Source: Candidatus Thalassolituus haligoni | GTDB lineage: Bacteria > Pseudomonadota > Gammaproteobacteria > Pseudomonadales > Oceanobacteraceae | Length of the DNA stretch: 64,000 bases | NCBI RefSeq assembly: GCF_041222825.1 | Contig: NZ_CP139482.1 | Coordinates: forward strand, 837,001 to 901,000 | Direction of reading: 5' to 3' | In this document: positions 29,027-38,079 of the stretch, piece after piece | How the letters are laid out: each line of letters begins with the position of its first letter | Numbering within the stretch: the stretch's first letter is position 1 | Notes under the pieces: generated by a model | The model's input: only the letters and a program-made list of their open reading frames with translations | What the model was told of the DNA's origin: nothing | Database searches by the model: none | Position numbers and translations under genes: made by a program

Positions 29027-30349
29027 ATGGATTTTGCCTACAACCAGACCACCCAAGAGCTGGCACAGAAGCTCAACAACTTTATGGATGACCACGTGAT
29101 TCCGCGCAATGCGCAGTTTCTGCGGGAATTCCATGACAATGGCTACCACATATCCTTTCTGGACGATCTGAAAGCGCTGGCCAAATCCGAAGGCCTGTGG
29201 AACCTGTTTTTGCCGCACTTGCGTGACGGCGAACCGGGCACGCGTCTGACCAATATGGAATACGCTCCGCTGGCCGAAATTATGGGCCGCATGACTTGGG
29301 CTTCCGAAGTATTTAACTGCTCCGCCCCGGATACTGGCAACATGGAGTTGTTGCACATGTTCGGCACCGACGAGCAAAAATCCCAATGGCTGGAGCCCTT
29401 GTTGAGTGGCGCGATTCGCTCCTGTTTTGCCATGACCGAGCCCGATGTCGCGTCATCCGATGCCACCAACGTGACCACGCTGATTCAGCGTGACGGCGAA
29501 GATTATGTCATTAACGGTCGCAAGTGGTTTATTACCGGAGCGCTGAACCCGAACTGCAAAGTCGCGATCGTGATGGGCAAAACCGATCCCAACGCCGATG
29601 TGCATAGTCAGCAAAGCATGATTCTGGTGCCGATGAACACACCAGGGCTGACCGTGGTACGTGATCTGTCGGTGATGAATCACCACAGCTACGAAACCCA
29701 TTGCGAGCTGCTGTTCAAGAACGTCCGCGTGCCCGCCAGTCATTTGCTGGGTGAAGAAGGTTCCGGTTTTGCCCTGGCTCAGGCGCGCCTCGGGCCGGGT
29801 CGGATTCACCATTGCATGCGTTGCATCGGCCAGGCTCAGTTGGCACTGGACTTGATGGCGGAACGTTCACTGGAACGTAAAACCTTTGGTCAGTACCTGC
29901 ATGAACAGGGTGTGATACGTGAATTCCTGGCCGAATCCATGTACGAAATTGAACAGGCCCGCCTGCTGGTATTAAAAGCGGCCTGGTTGATTGATCAGGG
30001 TGGTGCCAAGCTGGCGCGTAACGAAATTGCCATGATCAAGGTGGCTGTGCCACGGATGCAATTGAAAGTGGTTGACCGTGCCATGCAGGTATTTGGTGGG
30101 ATGGGTCTATCGCCGGATACACCACTGCCGGAACTGTGGACCATGGGCCGCGCCCTGCGTATCGCCGATGGCCCGGATGAAGTGCACCTGCGTTCGATTG
30201 CCCGTGGTGCCATCAAAAAAGCCAAGGATAGTTATGGTCAGGCGGCCCGTTTCCTGACCCCGCCGGATCGTGCCGAAGAACGTGATGCCCGTCTGGATTT
30301 GCCGTTTGACTACGGCTTGGCCAGCGCCGATGAGGCTGAAATGGTATGA
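29027..30349 (+). CDS. Acyl-CoA dehydrogenase, ACAD10/11-like
   Basis: Flavin enzyme of 440 residues. FAD and substrate motifs: CFAMTEPDVASSDATN, INGRKWFITGA, and the C-terminal VFGGMGLSPDTPLPELW with IADGPDEVHLRSIAR. It pairs with the upstream kinase (50 bp gap) and its stop overlaps the next dehydrogenase start (ATGA). In ACAD11 and LvaC systems the dehydrogenase partner removes phosphate from the 4-phosphoacyl-CoA to give an enoyl-CoA; applied here this is inference from pairing. Confidence 0.88.
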   Translation: MDFAYNQTTQELAQKLNNFMDDHVIPRNAQFLREFHDNGYHISFLDDLKALAKSEGLWNLFLPHLRDGEPGTRLTNMEYAPLAEIMGRMTWASEVFNCSAPDTGNMELLHMFGTDEQKSQWLEPLLSGAIRSCFAMTEPDVASSDATNVTTLIQRDGEDYVINGRKWFITGALNPNCKVAIVMGKTDPNADVHSQQSMILVPMNTPGLTVVRDLSVMNHHSYETHCELLFKNVRVPASHLLGEEGSGFALAQARLGPGRIHHCMRCIGQAQLALDLMAERSLERKTFGQYLHEQGVIREFLAESMYEIEQARLLVLKAAWLIDQGGAKLARNEIAMIKVAVPRMQLKVVDRAMQVFGGMGLSPDTPLPELWTMGRALRIADGPDEVHLRSIARGAIKKAKDSYGQAARFLTPPDRAEERDARLDLPFDYGLASADEAEMV

Positions 30350-31728
30350 CAGCCTCGCCCCTTGAACCTGTGCGGCAGACCCTGGTGCGGGATGCCGCCC
30401 AGCTCAAGCATGCGGACAGCTGGCAGCAACAGTCGATAATGGCTTTGCCAAAGCAGCTAACGGCAGCGGATCGGCAGGGGTTTGAAGATATTCGCAAGGT
30501 CGCTGTGATTGGTGCCGGAGCCATGGGGCGCTGCATCGCCATTGCCTTGGCCCGGTTGGGCAAACAGGTGACTCTGGTCGATGCGGACGCCGATTCCCTT
30601 GACCTCGCCCAGCGCTTTATTGACCAGTATCTTGCCAGTCAGCAGATACGTGGCCAACTGGATGAAAATGCCGCAGCGCAGCTGCAATCCTGTTTTGAAT
30701 TCTCGGTCGAGCTGGCCAGTATTACCGGGTCAGGCCTGGTGGTAGAAGCGGTGCCGGAGATACTCGAACTGAAACAGCAGGTGATGCAAGCCATCGAGGC
30801 GCTGGTCGCTGATGACTGTGTGCTGGCAACCAATACCTCGACGCTGGATATGGATGCCATTGCCGCTGCGGTTAACCATCCTGAACGGGTGATCGGTACG
30901 CATTTTTTTATCCCTGCACACATTACCCGGTTGCTGGAAATTGTACCCGCGCAAACCACCTCGGCGGCGGTGACAGGGCTGATCAAAGCCATGGCGCTGG
31001 CGTTGGGCAAAGTGTTTGTGGTGGCGGGCAACTGTGACGGTTTTATTGGCAATCGCCTGTTTGACCGCTTTCACCAGGAGGCCATGTATTTGCTGGAAGA
31101 AGGCGCAACCCCGGCGCAGGTGGATCGGGTGCTGGAAGACTGGGGCATGGCGATTGGCCCGCTGCGGGCACTGGATATGGTGGGCAACGACATCCCCTGG
31201 ATGGTGCGCTGTCAGCGTCAGCAGCGTACTCCCGATATCCTGCAGCCTCGGATCGGTGATGCTCTGTGCGAACAGGGCCGTTATGGACAGAAAACCGGTT
31301 CCGGCTGGTATTGCTACGAAGCCGGTTCCCGCACCGCCCTGCCCAGTGCCGAGACCGATGCGCTGTTGCAACAAGTGTCTGCCGAGCTGGGACATACGCG
31401 TCGGGACATCAGTAATGACGAAATACTGGGGCGCTGCATTCTGGCGCTGGTGAACGAAGGCTGTGCCATTGTGCGGCAAGGTTTTGCCAGTGGGCCGGTG
31501 GATATCGACCTGGCATTTGTTAATGGCTACGGTTTCCCGGCCGCCGCCGGAGGGCCGATGTATCTGGCTGAGCAACTGGGGCTGAGTCAGCTGGTTGGAG
31601 AAATGCGCCAATATCAGCGTTACGCCAGCCACGGCAAGGTGCTGTGGGAACCGGATGAATTGATCAGCCGTCAGGCCCAGCGGGGTGGCTCGTTGTTGGC
31701 ACGAGTGGTTTTTATGAGCGACGCCTGA
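30346..31728 (+). CDS. 3-hydroxyacyl-CoA dehydrogenase
   Basis: NAD-dependent enzyme of beta-oxidation, 460 residues. Rossmann motif VAVIGAGAMGRCIAIALARLG, then [14 protein letters not shown] and GTHFFIPAHITRLLEI with the catalytic His. Two C-terminal 3HCDH domains follow (GNCDGFIGNRLFDRF and LVNEGCAIVRQG with VNGYGFPAAAGGPMYLAE). The first 46 residues before the Rossmann fold are unusual; the ATG overlaps the previous stop, but a start at ATG 30439 is possible. No hydratase domain is present. Confidence 0.88.
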   Translation: MTASPLEPVRQTLVRDAAQLKHADSWQQQSIMALPKQLTAADRQGFEDIRKVAVIGAGAMGRCIAIALARLGKQVTLVDADADSLDLAQRFIDQYLASQQIRGQLDENAAAQLQSCFEFSVELASITGSGLVVEAVPEILELKQQVMQAIEALVADDCVLATNTSTLDMDAIAAAVNHPERVIGTHFFIPAHITRLLEIVPAQTTSAAVTGLIKAMALALGKVFVVAGNCDGFIGNRLFDRFHQEAMYLLEEGATPAQVDRVLEDWGMAIGPLRALDMVGNDIPWMVRCQRQQRTPDILQPRIGDALCEQGRYGQKTGSGWYCYEAGSRTALPSAETDALLQQVSAELGHTRRDISNDEILGRCILALVNEGCAIVRQGFASGPVDIDLAFVNGYGFPAAAGGPMYLAEQLGLSQLVGEMRQYQRYASHGKVLWEPDELISRQAQRGGSLLARVVFMSDA

Positions 31729-31841
31729 AGGCCTGGCGCGCTGGTCGGGCACGCACCATCAAGCACTATCCAGCCCCATCAATAAAATAAAACGCCAACC
31801 TATAAAAATATAAAATCAATCACTATAGAGCAGGTACTCCT

Positions 31842-32618
31842 ATGTTTGATCTCTCTGGTAAAACCGCGCTGATTACCGGCGGCTCTCGTGGGCTGGGGTT
31901 ACAAATTGCCGCAGCCTACCTGCAACAGGGCGCACGGGTGATTCTGACCGCCCGCAAGGCCGCCGAGTTGGAAGAAGCCAAAACGGAACTGCTGCCCGTC
32001 GCCAAGGGTGATGCCAGCCGTATCCTGAGCTGCGTCAGCGACTTGCAGGATCTGGATGCCATTCCGGCCATGGTCGAGCAGTTACTGGCCGAGGTCGGCA
32101 GCATTGACATTCTGGTCAACAATGCTGGCACCAGTTGGGCCGCGCCGATGGAGGAGCATCCGCTGGAAGCCTGGAACAAGGTCATGACGCTGAATATTAC
32201 CGCGCCCTTTGTCCTGACCCGTGAAATCGGACGTCAGTGCATGATTGCCCGGCGTTACGGCAAGATCATTAATATCGCCTCTATTGGTGGTCTGAGCGGC
32301 AACCCCCCAGGGCTGAATATGAATACCATCGGCTACAACACCTCCAAGGCTGCAATGATCAACTTCACCAAGGCGCTGGCCAGCGAGTGGGGCAAGTACA
32401 ACATCAATGTGAATGCTCTGTGCCCCGGTTTTTTCCAGTCGAAACTGTCGGCCAAGCTGCTGGCAAGTATCTCCGATCAGGTGCTGCCTGCGGTTCCCTT
32501 GCAGCGATTTGGTGCTGAAACCGACCTCCAGGGCCCGGCCGTATTTTTTGCTGCCGATGCCTCCTGCCATGTAACCGGCACCGCACTGGCCGTCGACGGT
32601 GGCGTGACCTGCGCATGA
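31842..32618 (+). CDS. Short-chain dehydrogenase/reductase
   Basis: Classical SDR of 258 residues. Cofactor loop ALITGGSRGLGLQIA, NNAG motif (ILVNNAGTSWAAP), catalytic Ser in IINIASIGG and YxxxK in IGYNTSKAAMINFTKA; ends DGGVTCA. After a 113-bp gap from the hydroxyacyl-CoA dehydrogenase it may have its own promoter. In a 4-oxo-acid pathway an SDR would reduce the 4-oxoacyl-CoA to 4-hydroxyacyl-CoA before the kinase acts; that assignment is by analogy. It overlaps the second surE by four bases. Confidence 0.88.
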   Translation: MFDLSGKTALITGGSRGLGLQIAAAYLQQGARVILTARKAAELEEAKTELLPVAKGDASRILSCVSDLQDLDAIPAMVEQLLAEVGSIDILVNNAGTSWAAPMEEHPLEAWNKVMTLNITAPFVLTREIGRQCMIARRYGKIINIASIGGLSGNPPGLNMNTIGYNTSKAAMINFTKALASEWGKYNINVNALCPGFFQSKLSAKLLASISDQVLPAVPLQRFGAETDLQGPAVFFAADASCHVTGTALAVDGGVTCA

Positions 32619-33454
32619 GCCGGGTGAGCCCAAATGGTTTGCGGCTGTTACCCCTGCCACCAGTGCATCCGCACAAAGGCGAGCCATTACTGCGGCGTAT
32701 CCTGATTACCAACGATGATGGCTACGATGCCCCCGGTATTCAGTTGTTGGCGGAACTGGCGGCGGAACTGGCGGAAGAAGTCTGGATTGTGGCTCCGGCA
32801 ACAGACCAGAGCGGCACCGCCCAGAGTGTGTCGTTACACCAGCCGATTCGTTGTAAACCCCTGGCTGAACGTCACTTTGCGGTGCGTGGTACGCCTTCGG
32901 ATTGTGTCTTGCTGGGGGCGTTTCATTTGATGCCGGAAAAACCGGATCTGCTGCTGTCGGGCATCAACCAGGGCATCAATATGGCCGATACCGTGGGCTT
33001 CTCCGGCACCTTGGGAGCGGCGCTGACCGCCAGTCTGTTTGATATACCGGCCATTGCTCTGAGTCAGGCCTGGAAAGATCGCCACAAGATCCACTGGGAT
33101 ACGCCGCGTCGTTATACCGGGGCGCTGATTCGCCAGTTGCTGACTGAGCCGCTCCCTGGCGGTATGGTCACCAACATCAACTTTCCATCGGTAGCACCGC
33201 AGCAGGTCAGCGGCATAGCCAACGCCAGCATGAATGGTCAGTCGCTGACCGGAGCCGGTGTTGACCAACGGCTCGACCAGCGCCAGCAGGATTACTTCTG
33301 GTTGTCGTTCCAGCATCATTACCGGGCAGTATCTGACCCGAACAGCGATGTAAATGCACTGCGAGAGCGTGCTATCTCAGTGTCGTTTATCGAGCGCCAA
33401 TTAGCACAGGGCCTGAACCCGGAGCTGTTCAGCCGCTTCGGTCAGGCTGGTTGA
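32615..33454 (+). CDS. Second SurE-family phosphatase, embedded in the acyl-CoA operon
   Basis: 279-residue SurE homologue with an extra N-terminal stretch of about 26 residues before RRILITNDDGYDAPG. The metal and phosphate residues are intact: NDDG, the serine in DQSGTAQSVSLHQPI, and the asparagine in LLLSGINQGINMADTVG, then FSGTLGAALTAS. It differs clearly from the housekeeping SurE at 18640. The start codon overlaps the SDR stop (ATGA), so it is translationally coupled to catabolic genes. It could remove phosphate from a pathway intermediate or recycle a nucleotide; neither can be told from sequence. Confidence 0.88.
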   Translation: MSRVSPNGLRLLPLPPVHPHKGEPLLRRILITNDDGYDAPGIQLLAELAAELAEEVWIVAPATDQSGTAQSVSLHQPIRCKPLAERHFAVRGTPSDCVLLGAFHLMPEKPDLLLSGINQGINMADTVGFSGTLGAALTASLFDIPAIALSQAWKDRHKIHWDTPRRYTGALIRQLLTEPLPGGMVTNINFPSVAPQQVSGIANASMNGQSLTGAGVDQRLDQRQQDYFWLSFQHHYRAVSDPNSDVNALRERAISVSFIERQLAQGLNPELFSRFGQAG

Positions 33455-33535
33455 CGCCGCATCAATGCGGCACACTCCTTGGTGCTGTAAAGACCGATCC
33501 ATACCGACTGTGAAAACTGACCCTGGAGACTGACT

Positions 33536-34105
33536 ATGTCCGAGCCGATATCGAAGCCGATGTCCGAGCCAATTCCTGCCTCACCGCGCACTCCCTTGCA
33601 CCGTCGCAATATCGATGTGCAGGGCTATTTACGTGAAGACGGGCTGTGGGAAATAGAAGGCGTACTGGAAGATACCAAGGGTTATGACATTGAACTGTTT
33701 GACCGTGGCCGGATTGAGGTTGGCGGATTTCTGCATCGTATGAGGCTGACCCTGATCATCAACGACCAACTGCAGATACTGGACGCTCGTGCCACCATGT
33801 ATCACACACCGTATCAGGACTGCCCCGGTGCGGCGCAGCAATATCAGGCGCTGGTCGGGCTGCACATTGGCAAGGGCTGGCTGGCCGACGCCCGCAAGGC
33901 GGTGGGGCGGTTAAGTGGCTGTACCCATCTGACCGAAATGTTGCCAGTGTTGGCGACCGCCGCGATGCAGACCATTCGTGGTTATCACCTCAGCCATACC
34001 GCAGGGTACAGCAACGGCAGCGAGGAACGTAAAGCGGTACTGAACACCTGTTATGGTTTTCGGCCCGGAGGCCGGGCGCAGATTCATCTGTGGCCAGAAG
34101 AATAG
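33536..34105 (+). CDS. DUF2889 family protein
   Basis: 189 residues, no signal peptide or membrane segment. Recognisable DUF2889 layout: LHRRNIDVQGYLREDGLWEIEG at the start, EDTKGYDIELFDRG, HRMRLTLIINDQLQI, then GKGWLADARKAVGRLSGCTHLTEML. DUF2889 proteins are often found near aromatic or acyl-CoA catabolic genes; no biochemical role is known to me. The first 15 residues contain a short SEPISKP/SEPIPAS duplication. It ends before the convergent response regulator. Confidence 0.8.
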   Translation: MSEPISKPMSEPIPASPRTPLHRRNIDVQGYLREDGLWEIEGVLEDTKGYDIELFDRGRIEVGGFLHRMRLTLIINDQLQILDARATMYHTPYQDCPGAAQQYQALVGLHIGKGWLADARKAVGRLSGCTHLTEMLPVLATAAMQTIRGYHLSHTAGYSNGSEERKAVLNTCYGFRPGGRAQIHLWPEE

Positions 34106-34204
34106 TGGCCATAAGAAGAGTAGCCAGAAGAAGAGTAGCAGGAGACAAATAGTGGCCGGAGAAAAATGGTAGCTGGAGCAAGAACTCCGGCTTGACGGTT
34201 ATGC

Positions 34205-34846
34205 TCAGACACTCAGACCGTGGGTCAGGGCATATTTGATCAGCTCGGCATTGTTGGTCAGATTCAGCTTTTCCAGAATCCGGGTACGGTAGGTACTGAC
34301 GGTTTTTACACTGAGGAACATGCGGCTGCCAATGTCAGTGAGTGATTCGCCGTTGGCCAGACTTTTGAGAATATCCAGTTCCCGTTCGGACAGTCGTTCG
34401 TGAGGATAGCCCTGGTTGGGGGTATCGTCCGTTGCCAGTCTGGCAGACGGGTTCAGCCAGATTCCGCCAGTTACGATACTGCTTAAGGCCAGCTGCAGTT
34501 CTTCGTGACAGGCATCCTTGCTCAGATAAGCATTGGCACCGGCTCGATAGGCGGCAGCGGCAAACTGGTCAGGTGGGTACATCGACATGATCAGAATCGG
34601 GATGTCGGCGTGGAACTGACGCAACAGCGGGATCTGGTCGAGGGAATTCTGGCCCGCCAGATTGATGTCGAGAATCATCAGCGCCAGTTCAGGTTGCTGC
34701 TGCAAACAGGCGCAGGCCTGTTCAATGGTGGCGGCTTCCGCCTGGATCATAAAACATTCGCTTTCGGCCAATAATTTGCTCAGGCCGCTGCGGAATATCG
34801 TGTGGTCGTCGACCTGCAATATCGGGTACTTGTTGGACGTTGTCAT
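34205..34846 (-). CDS. NarL/FixJ-family response regulator
   Basis: 213-residue DNA-binding response regulator. Receiver domain: QVDDHTIFRSGLSKLL acidic pair, phospho-acceptor Asp in LMILDINLAGQ, and Lys in AYLSKDACHEEL. C-terminal LuxR-type helix-turn-helix: LSERELDILKSLANGESL with VKTVSTYRTRILEKLNL. Downstream of and in the same direction as the histidine kinase (27 bp gap), forming a two-component pair. Likely targets are the flanking acyl-CoA or TRAP genes. Confidence 0.92.
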   Translation of the reverse strand: MTTSNKYPILQVDDHTIFRSGLSKLLAESECFMIQAEAATIEQACACLQQQPELALMILDINLAGQNSLDQIPLLRQFHADIPILIMSMYPPDQFAAAAYRAGANAYLSKDACHEELQLALSSIVTGGIWLNPSARLATDDTPNQGYPHERLSERELDILKSLANGESLTDIGSRMFLSVKTVSTYRTRILEKLNLTNNAELIKYALTHGLSV

Positions 34847-34873
34847 TGTTTTTCTCCTAAGTCCGACAGGCTG

Positions 34874-35983
34874 CTAGAGCCTCATGCCGGGTTCCAGCAA
34901 GGGCACCGGTTTGCGGTTGCGTTCGTTCAGCGGCAGGATCAGGCACACTCGGGTACCGCCCTCCGGTATCCCTGTGACCGTCAATTCACCATCAAAATCT
35001 GCCGCCCGCTCACGCATGAACAGCAGCCCCAGAGAGCCTTCTCTGGCAATGGATTCATGAATACCAATGCCATCATCAAGGATACAGGCTTGTAATTGGT
35101 CAGCGTCGGCGCTCAGGGTAACGGTTACCTCGGTTGCCCTGGCGTGGCGCACAACGTTGGTCAGGGACTCTTGTACGATCCGGTAAACCATCAACTCAGC
35201 ATCGGCCGACAGGCGTGGAATCGGCGACTGGGTCACCAGCTGGCAGGCCAGTTCACTGCGTTGCTGGAACTGGTTCAGCAAACTGTCCAGCGCGGGCTTG
35301 AGGCCAAGGTAGGTCAACGTGGTGGGGTAGAGCTGTTCCGATTTGTGGCGGGCAAAGTGAATGCTTTCCTGCGCCAGATTGATGATGTCTTCGGCAATCT
35401 CCGCGACATTGGCCGACGGCTGGTGGTTGAGGATACGGGTGGCGTCCATCTTGATGGAAGTGAGCAAACCGCCCAGTACATCGTGAATCTCCCGCGCCAT
35501 TTCCTGCCGCCGCTGTTCCCGCAACTTGATGGTGTAACGCGTCAGCTGTTGTAACTGGTCGTGGGACTCGCGGAATTCCCGCTCGTATTTCAGTCGTTTG
35601 GTGACGTTCACTGCGACACCGGCAATAGCGGGGCGACCTTCGTGCAGGATTGAACGGCCATGTACTTCCAGATCCACCAGATAACCATCCACATGCACCG
35701 CCTTGTTGAAATAACGGGTGCTGTTGCCGATGCCCTGGCCAATCCGGTTGTCAATATTGTTGAGCACCCGGTGGATGCTTTCTGGAGCCACCATAGTGGC
35801 AATATTTCTGCCTATCGCCTGTTCAGGGGTATGGCCGGTAATGCCAGCAAAGGCGGTGTTGCAATATTTGAGAATGCCATCCTGAATCAGATAGATGCCG
35901 ACCAAGGATTGCTCCACCAGAACCTGGTAGGGAATCTCATTGATAATACGGCGTTCCAGCTGCTGGTCTCGCTGTGAAGTCAT
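34874..35983 (-). CDS. Soluble PAS-domain histidine kinase (HisKA_3 type)
   Basis: 369 residues, no membrane helices, so a cytoplasmic sensor. PAS domain at about residues 18-130 (GIYLIQDGILKYCNTAFAGI). Dimerisation helix with phospho-acceptor His in REQRRQEMAREIHDVLGGLL near residue 165, and HATPase region NVVRHARATEVTV, DDGIGIHE and REGSLGLLFMRERA. Paired with the response regulator just downstream. The PAS ligand is unknown; being next to an acyl-CoA dehydrogenase and TRAP transporter suggests sensing of an organic acid. Confidence 0.92.
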   Translation of the reverse strand: MTSQRDQQLERRIINEIPYQVLVEQSLVGIYLIQDGILKYCNTAFAGITGHTPEQAIGRNIATMVAPESIHRVLNNIDNRIGQGIGNSTRYFNKAVHVDGYLVDLEVHGRSILHEGRPAIAGVAVNVTKRLKYEREFRESHDQLQQLTRYTIKLREQRRQEMAREIHDVLGGLLTSIKMDATRILNHQPSANVAEIAEDIINLAQESIHFARHKSEQLYPTTLTYLGLKPALDSLLNQFQQRSELACQLVTQSPIPRLSADAELMVYRIVQESLTNVVRHARATEVTVTLSADADQLQACILDDGIGIHESIAREGSLGLLFMRERAADFDGELTVTGIPEGGTRVCLILPLNERNRKPVPLLEPGMRL

Positions 35984-36175
35984 ACTGGGCCTCTTTTTTT
36001 TGTTGTTTGGCCGATGCGTCTGTCTGTGTTGATCACAGATTACAGGTTTTTTTGTTTAGTAATTCAATAATTGATGTGTCCATCGATCAAATCAGAATAT
36101 TCCTACAGACCGCCTTCTTTGCCCAATGTACCGTAATTACCAGTTCAAATAACAATAACTCACGGATACCGGAAC

Positions 36176-37966
36176 ATGGCTTACCGCACTCCTCTGGATG
36201 ATTTACGTTTTTTACTGCACGAGCTGGTGGATTTTCCGGCAGCGGTCAGTGATCCCGAGATGATGACCCAGGAGCTGGCGCTGACCATCTGGGAAGAAGC
36301 AGGCAAATTTGCCGCTGGCGTATTGTCGCCACTGAATGCTTGCGGCGACCGTAGCGGGCTGTCCCTGGAAGATGGCGTTGTTACCACTCCGGATGGTTTT
36401 GCCGCAGCCTGGCAACAACTGATTGCCAATGGCTGGAACAACATGGCTTTGCCTGAAAGCATTGGTGGGCAAGGGTTGCCATGGATGATCAGCACGCTGG
36501 CGACTGAGATGTTCAGCTCCGCCAACAAGTCGTTCACCATGTGCCCCGGTTTGACTCAGGGTGCAATTGAAGCCATTTATGCAGCCGGCTCCGATGAGCT
36601 GAAACAGAAGTATTTACCGAAAATGGTGGCGGGCGAATGGACCGGCACCATGAATCTGACCGAGCCTCAAGCGGGTTCTGATGTGGGGGCTATTCGTACC
36701 CGAGCCATGCCCCAGGCGGATGGTAGCTATCGTATAAAAGGCCAGAAGATTTTTATCTCGTTCGGTGAACATGACCTGGCCGACAACATTATTCACCTGG
36801 TACTGGCCCGTACCCCGGATGCGCCTGCGGGTGTTCGGGGTATCTCGTTGTTCCTGGTGCCCAAGTTTTTGGTCAACGATGACGGCTCACTGGGTGAACG
36901 CAACGATCTGGTCTGTGCCGCACTGGAACATAAACTCGGTATTCACGCCAGTCCCACCGCCGTGATGGCGTTTGGTGAGCAGGACGGTGCCATCGGTTAT
37001 CTGGTGGGTGAAGAAAACAAGGGGCTGGCGGCGATGTTCGTGATGATGAACATGGCCCGGCTGGCGGTAGGGATTGAAGGGCTGGCTTCGGCCGAAGCGG
37101 CCTTGCAACTGGCCTGGGCTTACGCCCTTGAGCGAGTTCAGGGGGCAACTCCGGCAGAACCAGGTAAACCGGCGGTGATCGCCGAACACCCGGATGTTCG
37201 CCGCATGCTGATGCTGATGCAGTCACGGACGCGCGCCATGCGTGCCATGGCGATGGTGATTGCCGAAGCGCAGGACATGCACGAAAACCACGCCGATGCC
37301 GAGGTGCGCCAGCAGCAACAGAAGTTTGTTGAGCTGATGATTCCGGTATTCAAGGCCTGGGCGACCGAGTCCGGTGTAGAAGTGGCTTCGCTGGGTATCC
37401 AGATCCACGGTGGGATGGGGTTTGTGGAAGAAACCGGTGCTGCGCAAATCTGGCGTGATGCTCGTATCAGCCCGATTTATGAGGGTACGACCGGTATTCA
37501 GGCGCAGGATCTGATTGGCCGCAAGCTCTATCGTGACAAGGGCGAAACCTTCGCCCTGCTGGTGAGCCGTATGCGCGAGACGGTGACGGCGATGCAGGGA
37601 AATGGGCTGAATACGCTGGCGACAAAACTGGCGGTGGCGATCAACAGTCTGGAAAGTACGGCGGCGGCGGTGATGAAACGCTGTGCCGATGACATGCCGC
37701 TGGCACAACTGATGTCGGTGCCATTCCTGATGATGTTTGGTCATGTTGCCGGTGGCTGGTTGCTTGGCCGTTGTGCGCTGGCGGCCCGCTTTCACCAGAA
37801 TGGTGAAGACTATACCGCTGCCCAACTGGCCAGCTGGTTACAAAGTGCCGATTTTTATTGTCGCTACAGCCTGGCCGAAGTTGCCGGCATGGAGCGGCAG
37901 GTGATGAATTATCTGGCTGATGATGCAGATGCCTGTCTGCCGGATATCCCGGAAGTGGGCGACTGA
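36176..37966 (+). CDS. Long-type acyl-CoA dehydrogenase (DmdC/AcdA-like, 596 residues)
   Basis: FAD-dependent acyl-CoA dehydrogenase with the long C-terminal extension found in DmdC-like enzymes. Motifs: MNLTEPQAGSDVGAIRTRA, FISFGEHDLADNI, IHGGMGFVEETGAAQIWRD and the catalytic Glu in SPIYEGTTGIQAQDL, followed by a C-terminal helical domain. Start ATG 36176 is supported by the MAYRTPLDDLRFLLHEL beginning typical of this subfamily. Divergent from the kinase gene (193 bp gap). A stem and T-rich stretch (about 37989-38027) separate it from dctP. Confidence 0.92.
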   Translation: MAYRTPLDDLRFLLHELVDFPAAVSDPEMMTQELALTIWEEAGKFAAGVLSPLNACGDRSGLSLEDGVVTTPDGFAAAWQQLIANGWNNMALPESIGGQGLPWMISTLATEMFSSANKSFTMCPGLTQGAIEAIYAAGSDELKQKYLPKMVAGEWTGTMNLTEPQAGSDVGAIRTRAMPQADGSYRIKGQKIFISFGEHDLADNIIHLVLARTPDAPAGVRGISLFLVPKFLVNDDGSLGERNDLVCAALEHKLGIHASPTAVMAFGEQDGAIGYLVGEENKGLAAMFVMMNMARLAVGIEGLASAEAALQLAWAYALERVQGATPAEPGKPAVIAEHPDVRRMLMLMQSRTRAMRAMAMVIAEAQDMHENHADAEVRQQQQKFVELMIPVFKAWATESGVEVASLGIQIHGGMGFVEETGAAQIWRDARISPIYEGTTGIQAQDLIGRKLYRDKGETFALLVSRMRETVTAMQGNGLNTLATKLAVAINSLESTAAAVMKRCADDMPLAQLMSVPFLMMFGHVAGGWLLGRCALAARFHQNGEDYTAAQLASWLQSADFYCRYSLAEVAGMERQVMNYLADDADACLPDIPEVGD

Positions 37967-38079
37967 GTCGGTTTATTCCCGTCATCACCAAACCCTGCGG
38001 CAGCAGGGTGTTGTCCCCGGCTTTTTTGGTAAGGCCGGTTACTGAATAACAATAAAAAGTAATTACAAAAGGTGTATCT

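Noticed and set aside
30730..31752. Minus-strand open frame of 340 codons
   Set aside because: Antisense shadow of the 3-hydroxyacyl-CoA dehydrogenase gene with no recognisable motifs.
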